A stretch of DNA of 11,533 nucleotides, taken from positions 2,645 through 14,177 of the forward strand of contig NZVW01000153.1 of NCBI GenBank assembly GCA_002697475.1. The letters are read 5' to 3'. The position numbers and the translations under genes were made by a program. This stretch comes from Aquimarina sp. GTDB taxonomy: Bacteria; Bacteroidota; Bacteroidia; Flavobacteriales; Flavobacteriaceae. This document shows, piece by piece, positions 6,486 through 11,533 of the stretch (positions are counted from its first letter, which is position 1; every line of letters begins with the position of its first letter). The notes below the pieces were generated by a model, which made no database searches, was not told the origin of the DNA, and saw only the letters and a program-made list of their open reading frames with translations.

Positions 6486-9332
6486 ATGAAAACCAACTAC
6501 AAATCATCTTATCCCTATGAGTTATTATTACTCGGGATTACCCTGGCTCTATTCTGTTCACAGAATATTTTTTCGCAAAACACTAAAGAAATAGATCAAA
6601 AATTGGAGATCCCAAAAGACAAGCATTTCACTGATAAAATCTATCCAAAAGGAACTGGTAAATCCTTTTTAAGGTTCGGAGATATTCTAGTAGGCAGAGC
6701 CGTACTACCGGCTAACACATTTTCTGAAGGGCCTACCTCCGGACAGTATATTGGTAACGGAACAATAAACCAACAACCAGTTCCTTTTTATGACAAACAG
6801 CCTGTACAGGGCTTTTCTGCTGTATTGAATAATTTTGATGGAACCTTCACTGCCCTATCCGATAATGGTTTCGGGGGTATTGAAAATTCCGCCGACTACA
6901 ATTTAAGATTATATCATATAAAACCAAGATTTGAAACTTTCTTTAGAAGAGGAGATGGAAAAATTGAGGTGCTCGATTTTACTGAACTCAGCGACCCAAA
7001 TGGTCTAATTCCTTTCGCAATAGTTAATCATTTTACACAAGAAAGAATATTGACAGGTGCTGATTTTGATATTGAATCTATTCAAAGAACTGAGAATGGT
7101 GATTATTGGATAGGAGATGAATTTGGCCCTTTCATATTACACTTCAACAAAAATGGTGTGCTTTTGGATCCTCCATTTGCTTTACCTGATTTTGATGAAA
7201 CCGACCTGGAATTAAGAGCTCCACAGAACCCTTATAATGAAGAGTTCAGTGCTCTGAGAGTAATGAATGCTATGAGAGCTCACGCCTTTACATATGGCAG
7301 CAAATCTCCAATAATGTCACCTTGGTTTGTAATGCTTAAAGATAATAATGAAAATACTTTTGTTGAAGATAGAAAAAATCCTCCTTCCTCCCTGCAACAA
7401 GCATCAAGTGAAATATTTGATGTTTCTTCTCTGAACAGAGCGGGACACGATGTCGTAGTATATACTGTAAACGACCTGGATAATATGAACCTTTTATTAG
7501 AGTTAGGGGTTCAGGGAATTATATCTGACCGCCCAGACCTCTTACTGCAGGCAGTTCAGAATTTTGATGGTAATAAAGATGGTAGTCCTGACTATTTAGA
7601 CGAAAACGGACTGATCGATGTTACACTTTTTGATGCTCAGGGACATAGAGGAGCAAGAAACCTTAGACCTGAAAATACCATACCCGCTATGGAAGCTGCA
7701 CTGGATAATTTAATGCCTACTTTAGAAACAGATTGTGGTATTACTTTAGATGGAATACCTGTATTGGATCATGATCCGCATATAGAGTCTGCTAAGGCAC
7801 GTAAAGCAGATGATACTCCCTACAATTATGAAAATGAAGTTTTGATAAAAGATTTAACGTTAGCTGATATTCAGAATACTTTTATTGCTGACAAAATATT
7901 ATCAGGTAGACCAGCTCAAACCAATGATCTATCATTATCTCCTGTGTCAGTTGAATTTTCTCAAAATAATGGATTTATGAGTCCATACATTATGCCATCT
8001 CTTCAACAGCTATTTGATTTTGTTCAGTTTTACATAGAGTATTACAAAACAGGAGAAGGATCTAATCATCCTGAAGCAAAAAAAAGGTGGATGAATGCTG
8101 CAAAAGTTAGATTTAATATAGAAACTAAGATTAATCCAAGAACAGATGTTGATGATAGAGGTGATATTTTTGCTGAGAGAACTGCAGATCCTGAAACTTT
8201 TACCCGAGCTATCGCTGATGTAATTATAAATAATAATTTACAGGATAGAGCTGATATTCAGAGTTTCGACTTTAGGACATTACTATTGACACATAAATTA
8301 TATCCCGAGATCAGAACAGTTTGTCTGTTTGGAGATTTTCCAAAAGTAGCTGAAGCCGGAGATGGAACCAATTTACAAGATCAAAACGGACAAAACACAC
8401 CTTGGTTGGCCGGTTTATACTGGCCCTATAGAAGCACAGAAATGACAAATCCTTTTAAAGTGAAATCCAGTGGAGGTTTTGAAGGAATGGCATTATCGAC
8501 AGATAAAAAAATGCTTTTACCGTTATTGGAAAAACCACTGACTACAACAGAGAACAACAATTTATTGATACACGAATTTAATCTAAATAGTAAATCGTAT
8601 AGTGGCAAAAGATTTCAATATCCTATGGATGCAAAAGCTTCAGCAATTGGAGATTTTATTATGTTTAATGAAAAAAGAGGTCTTATTATAGAAAGAGATG
8701 GAAGCCAGGGAGACCTTAATGGATTTAAAGCTATCTACGAAGTAGAGCTTGATCAGAATAAGGAAATAATCAAGAAACAACAAAATGTAGATCTTTTAAA
8801 AATCAGAGATATCCGTAGGATTTCAGAGCCAGGATTAGAAGGTGATGTAGGTATAGGTGCTGAGTTTGCATTTCCTTTTGTGACTATAGAAAGTGTTGTG
8901 GTATTTAATCCTTATTTGATTGGTGTACTAAATGATAATAATTATCCCTTCAGTATTGGAAGGCACATAGGGCAGCAATTACCTGACGATAATGAATTTA
9001 TCATGCTATGGCTGGACCAGCCTTTAGGAAGATTTTGGTGGAATAGATCAGAAGCATCTCAAACGAAAGTAATAGAAAATAATTTAAACGTATACCCTAA
9101 TACATTTAGTAGTGAAGTAAACTTTTCATATCAAGGAGATGACCAAATAAAGATGGATATTCAGATTTATGACCTTGCAGGTAATCTGGTTAAAAATATG
9201 CAAAACAGTAAATCATCAAAAGTAGTATGGGATGGTAACGCAGAAAACGGATCTCCACTCACCCCTGGAATATATATTGCAATCATTGAAATTGATGGAC
9301 AATTTATGAAACGAAAGCTTATGAAGAAATAA
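6486..9332 (+). CDS. Secreted phytase-like esterase with inserted, permuted GDPD domain and T9SS sorting domain
   Basis: The protein has 948 residues. The parts in order are: signal peptide (1-31); first part of a phytase-like esterase domain (PF13449 type, about 62-250: ILVGRAVLPANTF, DYWIGDEFGPFILHF, ELRAPQNP); the C-terminal end of a GDPD barrel (about 251-356: VVVYTVND, GVQGIISDRPD); an Asp/Asn/Gly-rich linker (357-378); the start and middle of a GDPD barrel (379-654); the second part of the phytase-like domain (about 657-846: SSGGFEGMAL, GVLNDNNYPFSIGR); and a type A T9SS sorting domain (about 867-948). GDPD catalytic residues are present: His387 and Arg388, Glu396, Glu414, Asp416, His429, Glu546 and Lys548. 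I expect hydrolysis of glycerophosphodiesters, and perhaps of other phosphate esters, outside the cell or on its surface. The gene stands alone and ends before a shared terminator. The domain assignment is firm from motifs; activity is inferred. Confidence 0.93.
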   Translation: MKTNYKSSYPYELLLLGITLALFCSQNIFSQNTKEIDQKLEIPKDKHFTDKIYPKGTGKSFLRFGDILVGRAVLPANTFSEGPTSGQYIGNGTINQQPVPFYDKQPVQGFSAVLNNFDGTFTALSDNGFGGIENSADYNLRLYHIKPRFETFFRRGDGKIEVLDFTELSDPNGLIPFAIVNHFTQERILTGADFDIESIQRTENGDYWIGDEFGPFILHFNKNGVLLDPPFALPDFDETDLELRAPQNPYNEEFSALRVMNAMRAHAFTYGSKSPIMSPWFVMLKDNNENTFVEDRKNPPSSLQQASSEIFDVSSLNRAGHDVVVYTVNDLDNMNLLLELGVQGIISDRPDLLLQAVQNFDGNKDGSPDYLDENGLIDVTLFDAQGHRGARNLRPENTIPAMEAALDNLMPTLETDCGITLDGIPVLDHDPHIESAKARKADDTPYNYENEVLIKDLTLADIQNTFIADKILSGRPAQTNDLSLSPVSVEFSQNNGFMSPYIMPSLQQLFDFVQFYIEYYKTGEGSNHPEAKKRWMNAAKVRFNIETKINPRTDVDDRGDIFAERTADPETFTRAIADVIINNNLQDRADIQSFDFRTLLLTHKLYPEIRTVCLFGDFPKVAEAGDGTNLQDQNGQNTPWLAGLYWPYRSTEMTNPFKVKSSGGFEGMALSTDKKMLLPLLEKPLTTTENNNLLIHEFNLNSKSYSGKRFQYPMDAKASAIGDFIMFNEKRGLIIERDGSQGDLNGFKAIYEVELDQNKEIIKKQQNVDLLKIRDIRRISEPGLEGDVGIGAEFAFPFVTIESVVVFNPYLIGVLNDNNYPFSIGRHIGQQLPDDNEFIMLWLDQPLGRFWWNRSEASQTKVIENNLNVYPNTFSSEVNFSYQGDDQIKMDIQIYDLAGNLVKNMQNSKSSKVVWDGNAENGSPLTPGIYIAIIEIDGQFMKRKLMKK
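7554..7619 (+). other. Linker with thrombospondin type 3-like acidic repeat inside the GDPD insert
   Basis: Residues 357-378 contain DGNKDGSPDYLDENG. Regularly spaced Asp/Asn side chains with G-x-P-D resemble calcium-binding thrombospondin type 3 repeats, which are common between domains of secreted Bacteroidota proteins. Here it joins the C-terminal and N-terminal ends of the GDPD barrel. Calcium binding is inferred. Confidence 0.5.
9084..9329 (+). other. Type IX secretion C-terminal sorting domain
   Basis: Residues 867-948 match the type A sorting domain pattern (TIGR04183). The start is LNVYPNTFSSEVNFSY, the middle is IQIYDLAGNLVKNM, then a W-D-G-x3-G turn, GSPLTPGIYIAII and a basic end (MKRKLMKK). 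This directs the protein through the outer membrane. The genes of the secretion machine are not in the window. Confidence 0.88.
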
Positions 9333-9364
9333 GTTAACCAACTTAAATATGCCTCTTTAACCAA

Positions 9365-9394
9365 AAAAAGCTGTCTATTTCAAGACAGCTTTTT
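9365..9394. terminator. Bidirectional terminator between convergent genes
   Basis: AAAAAGCTGTCT (9365-9376) and AGACAGCTTTTT (9383-9394) form a perfect 12-bp stem with a 6-nt loop. A T-run ends the right arm, and seven As (9363-9369) begin the left side, so each strand has a T-tract. It serves the phytase-like/GDPD gene on the plus strand and the two-gene operon on the minus strand. Confidence 0.88.
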
Positions 9395-9413
9395 GTTTGT
9401 ATTATTGATATGA

Positions 9414-9911
9414 TTATTGTCTGGGATAGAGAAAAGATTTAATGACTTCAAAATCTACAACACCATTTTCTCTGACATCATATTGAATCAACAACTGTCC
9501 CCAGTATACACCATCAGTAAAATCTGCAATAATCCATTTATGGTTTAATAATCTAATCTTATTTATGGCCATATTTCCGCTCATACCTGCATAGGGTATT
9601 ATGGGATTATCTTCACCGGCTTTGTTTTGGCTTAACAACTGTTCAATAATAGTTTGCTCTAATTTTCTGGCGTCATATCCCATATCTTCAATATATGCTA
9701 TCGCCTCTTCATCACTATCTAGCCTAAAATAGGTCAGATCCATATTTAAATTGATCAAAGAATCAATTTCCAGCTGTTTAGTCTCTATTTTATTTTCAAA
9801 ACTTTTAATCTTTGCTTCATAAGATTCTTCAGCTTTTCTTGCATTCATAAACATAAACAGTATAAACAAAGCTGAAAATATGAACAAGTACATAAAAATC
9901 TTTCCTTTCAT
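9414..9911 (-). CDS. Membrane-anchored coiled-coil protein of unknown function
   Basis: The protein has 165 residues. One transmembrane helix lies at about 5-22 with a short N-terminal basic end. A heptad-like charged segment (about 25-57, ARKAEESYEAKIKSFENKIE onward) suggests a coiled coil. A mixed alpha/beta C-terminal domain follows, including NHKWIIADFTDGVYWGQLLIQYD (about 123-145, shown here only as a region). No catalytic motif is visible and I cannot name a family with confidence. The start ATG (9909-9911) is one nucleotide from the TGA of the preceding gene, so translation is probably coupled. The tight pairing with the PhnP-like hydrolase suggests joint production, but no shared pathway is evident. 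Confidence 0.8.
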   Translation of the reverse strand: MKGKIFMYLFIFSALFILFMFMNARKAEESYEAKIKSFENKIETKQLEIDSLINLNMDLTYFRLDSDEEAIAYIEDMGYDARKLEQTIIEQLLSQNKAGEDNPIIPYAGMSGNMAINKIRLLNHKWIIADFTDGVYWGQLLIQYDVRENGVVDFEVIKSFLYPRQ

Positions 9912-9912
9912 A

Positions 9913-10674
9913 TCAAATTGTAATTTTTAGGTTATCGTATGCTATAAAAATGTTTTCAGGTAAATCTTTTTCCACTTCTTCATGAAAACCCATTAAATGA
10001 CTTATATGCGTTAAATAAGTTTTTTCAGGTTTTACTCTTTGTATAAAAGCTATAGCTTCATCAAGGTTGAAGTGTGAATGATGTGGTTCCTTTCTCAGCG
10101 CATTAATCACCAGACATTTTACTCCATCCAATTTTCGTATTTCATCCTCCGCTATAGTTTTAGCATCAGTGATATAAGCAAAATCATTAATTCTAAAACC
10201 ATAAACCTGTAAACGATTATGCATAACATTTATTGGAATGATTCTAGCTCCTGAAAGTTCAAAAGGAGTATCATCTATTACATTTTCAGTAACACTTGGG
10301 GCGCCGGGATACTTGTTTTCTGTCGTAAAAATATATTCAAAACGTTGTTTTAAGGAATTCAAAACCCTCTGATGAGCATATATTGGGATATCTCCCTGTC
10401 TAAAAAAGAAGGGTCTTATGTCATCCATTCCCATAGTATGATCGGCGTGCTCATGAGTAAATAAAATTCCATCAATTCGCTTTATATTATTAGCAAGCAT
10501 CTGCTGTCTGAAATCTGGTCCGCAGTCAATGACATAACTAAAGTTATCCCATTCTATCAAAATAGAAACCCTGAGCCGTTTGTCCTTAGTATCATTACTT
10601 AAACAAACAGGATGATCACTTCCTATAACCGGAATTCCCTGAGATGTCCCTGTACCAAGAAAAGTTACCTTCAT
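9913..10674 (-). CDS. PhnP-like metallo-beta-lactamase-fold hydrolase
   Basis: The protein has 253 residues, has no signal peptide and is cytoplasmic. It begins with the beta-strand and loop MKVTFLGTGTSQGIPVIG typical of this superfamily. The metal-binding motif THEHADH gives His74, His76, Asp78 and His79. Further ligands are expected at His152 (NVMHN), Asp170 (YITDAK) and His223 (LTHISH). The HHSHFNLDEA segment (198-207) fits the PhnP/COG1235 branch, whose characterised member hydrolyses cyclic phosphodiesters of ribose. The substrate of this Bacteroidota version is not known to me. There are no phosphonate genes nearby. It is first of a two-gene unit, with an exact -7 box 20 nt upstream of the ATG. 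Confidence 0.9.
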   Translation of the reverse strand: MKVTFLGTGTSQGIPVIGSDHPVCLSNDTKDKRLRVSILIEWDNFSYVIDCGPDFRQQMLANNIKRIDGILFTHEHADHTMGMDDIRPFFFRQGDIPIYAHQRVLNSLKQRFEYIFTTENKYPGAPSVTENVIDDTPFELSGARIIPINVMHNRLQVYGFRINDFAYITDAKTIAEDEIRKLDGVKCLVINALRKEPHHSHFNLDEAIAFIQRVKPEKTYLTHISHLMGFHEEVEKDLPENIFIAYDNLKITI

Positions 10675-10693
10675 TGCATTTATTGACTATTCG

Positions 10694-10701
10694 CAAAAGT
10701 A
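10694..10701 (-). promoter_or_regulatory. Promoter -7 element of the PhnP-like operon
   Basis: TACTTTTG on the minus strand matches TAnnTTTG exactly. A TTTT lies 18 nt further upstream where the -33 element is expected. The ATG at 10672-10674 leaves a leader of about 13 nt. Confidence 0.6.
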
Positions 10702-10746
10702 ACCATTATTTTTGAGCTTAAAACTGATTAATTAATGTTAAAATTG

Positions 10747-10777
10747 TTTATTTCATCGATTATTTGTAGAAAATTTG
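10747..10777 (+). promoter_or_regulatory. Candidate promoter of the right-edge gene
   Basis: AAAATTTG (10770-10777) matches TAnnTTTG except at the first base and is followed by CACCC, a context often seen at flavobacterial start sites. TTTA (10747-10750) lies 19 nt upstream, the same spacing as at the promoter at 1374-1404. The leader would be about 60 nt and contains two small inverted repeats, GGTA-4 nt-TACC (10803-10814) and TTTAC-A-GTAAA. Confidence 0.4.
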
Positions 10778-10845
10778 CACCCTAATTTTTTATAATCATA
10801 CAGGTATTAGTACCTTTACAGTAAACAAAAAAAGCCCGATTCAGT

Positions 10846-11533
10846 ATGCCTATAACGATCATGGGAGATAAGGAGTTTGAATCTGCCCCCTCCATAAAAA
10901 GTAAAGCTTTACGTATAAATCTTAACCAAAACATCTATGGTACTTTTGCCGAAATTGGAGCCGGACAGGAAACTGTACGAAACTTCTTTAGAGCCGGTGG
11001 AGGCTCGGGTACTATAGCGAAGGCTATGAGTGCCTACGATAAGGATTTTAGTGATGCCATCTACGGAATTGAAGATGATAAGCGTTATGTCACTGAATCA
11101 CGCCTTAAGAGAATGCTTAAGCACGAGGTAGACCTTATAGAGCAACGTATCTCCAGAGAAAAACATCCTAACAAATTATTTTTTAGCTACGCAAACACTG
11201 TAGCTACAATTGATTTTGCAAAAAAATATAAAGGTCACGGATGGGTAGGTGTACGATATCAGACAACTCCTACAGAAGATTATAATGAAATAATTTTGCA
11301 TGTACGTTTTCACGAAAACGATGCCAGACTACAACAAAATACTTTAGGTATTTTAGGAGTAAATCTGATATATGGTGCTTACTACAAATATGATAATCCT
11401 AAAAAATTATTACGCTATTTATACGATCACTTAGATAAAGACCAGATAGAGATTGATACTATTAATTTTTCCGGTCCCAGATTTGAAAAAGTAGACAATC
11501 GTTTGATGAGTCTTCAGTTAGTTAAAAATGGCA
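10846..11533 (+). CDS. Conserved cytoplasmic protein of unknown function, N-terminal part (cut by right edge)
   Basis: An open frame of 229 codons runs from ATG 10846 to the window end. A second ATG five codons on (10861) is an equally good start. The upstream frame closes at a TAA 24 nt before the first ATG. The protein begins MPITIMGDKEFESAPSIKSK and continues with GTFAEIGAGQETVRNFFRAG (about 32-51), YANTVATIDFAKKYKGHGWV (about 116-135) and LGILGVNLIYGAYY (about 166-179). There is no signal peptide. I recognise it as a strongly conserved bacterial family of roughly 480-500 residues. Its database labels (nicotinate-nucleotide adenylyltransferase or TonB-dependent receptor) are not supported by motifs seen here: there is no HxGH nucleotidyltransferase site and no beta-barrel or signal sequence. 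It is transcribed divergently from the PhnP-like operon. Confidence 0.82.
   Translation, partial: MPITIMGDKEFESAPSIKSKALRINLNQNIYGTFAEIGAGQETVRNFFRAGGGSGTIAKAMSAYDKDFSDAIYGIEDDKRYVTESRLKRMLKHEVDLIEQRISREKHPNKLFFSYANTVATIDFAKKYKGHGWVGVRYQTTPTEDYNEIILHVRFHENDARLQQNTLGILGVNLIYGAYYKYDNPKKLLRYLYDHLDKDQIEIDTINFSGPRFEKVDNRLMSLQLVKNG

Noticed and set aside
7236..8447. Two independent complete GDPD domains in tandem
   Set aside because: Only one HRGAR catalytic start and only one TVND/SDRP end are present, so there is material for one barrel, not two.
8426..8608. Minus-strand frame opposite the phytase-like/GDPD gene
   Set aside because: It is antisense to a region with strong protein motifs (GGFEGMAL).
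9167..9364. Minus-strand frame opposite the T9SS sorting domain
   Set aside because: It is antisense to a recognised sorting domain and runs into the bidirectional terminator.
1..11533. Defence system, CRISPR array, prophage or transposon
   Set aside because: No repeats, integrase, transposase, nuclease or phage motifs were seen on either strand. The window reads as metabolic and envelope genes.

Overview
The window looks like chromosomal DNA of a flavobacterium-type member of the Bacteroidota. The evidence is AT-rich DNA, near absence of Shine-Dalgarno sequences, several matches to the Bacteroidota promoter -7 element TAnnTTTG, lipoprotein signals, and a C-terminal type IX secretion (T9SS) sorting domain on one large protein. 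No rRNA, tRNA, CRISPR array, IS element or phage gene was seen.

Layout, left to right. (1) At 1-536, minus strand, is the N-terminal half of a LytS/YesM-type membrane histidine kinase, cut by the window edge. (2) At 611-1351, minus, is a membrane-anchored protein of unknown function with its own promoter and terminator. (3) At 1535-1768, minus, is a two-helix small membrane protein in a region rich in short inverted repeats. (4) At 1879-5457, minus, is a carbohydrate unit: a GH31 lipoprotein is transcribed first, then a secreted alpha/beta-hydrolase esterase 10 nt later, then possibly a 33-codon ORF ending inside a terminator-like hairpin. A 14-bp palindrome lies just upstream of the GH31 -7 element. 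(5) At 5707-6279, plus and divergent, is a cysteine-rich lipoprotein with a strong terminator. (6) At 6486-9332, plus, is a 948-residue secreted protein combining a phytase-like esterase domain, a glycerophosphodiester phosphodiesterase (GDPD) domain and a T9SS sorting domain. (7) At 9365-9394 is a bidirectional terminator. (8) At 9414-10674, minus, is a two-gene operon: a PhnP-like metallo-beta-lactamase-fold hydrolase and a membrane-anchored coiled-coil protein. (9) At 10846-11533, plus, is the N-terminal part of a conserved cytoplasmic protein that runs off the right edge.

The most unusual object is the 948-residue protein. The phytase-like domain is split in two, and the GDPD domain lies between the halves in the wrong order. 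The C-terminal end of the GDPD barrel (TVND, GVQGIISDRPD) precedes its N-terminal catalytic start (GHRGAR...PENT), and a short Asp/Asn/Gly-rich linker joins them. Both outer junctions carry an Asn-Pro-aromatic tripeptide (NPY and NPF). This reads as a circularly permuted GDPD TIM barrel inserted into a phytase-like propeller. The protein probably releases phosphate or glycerol 3-phosphate from organic phosphodiesters outside the cell. The GH31/esterase pair probably processes acylated alpha-glycans at the envelope. Nothing in the sequence directly links the two systems, apart from a shared 10-mer (AACCTGTTTA) upstream of both.
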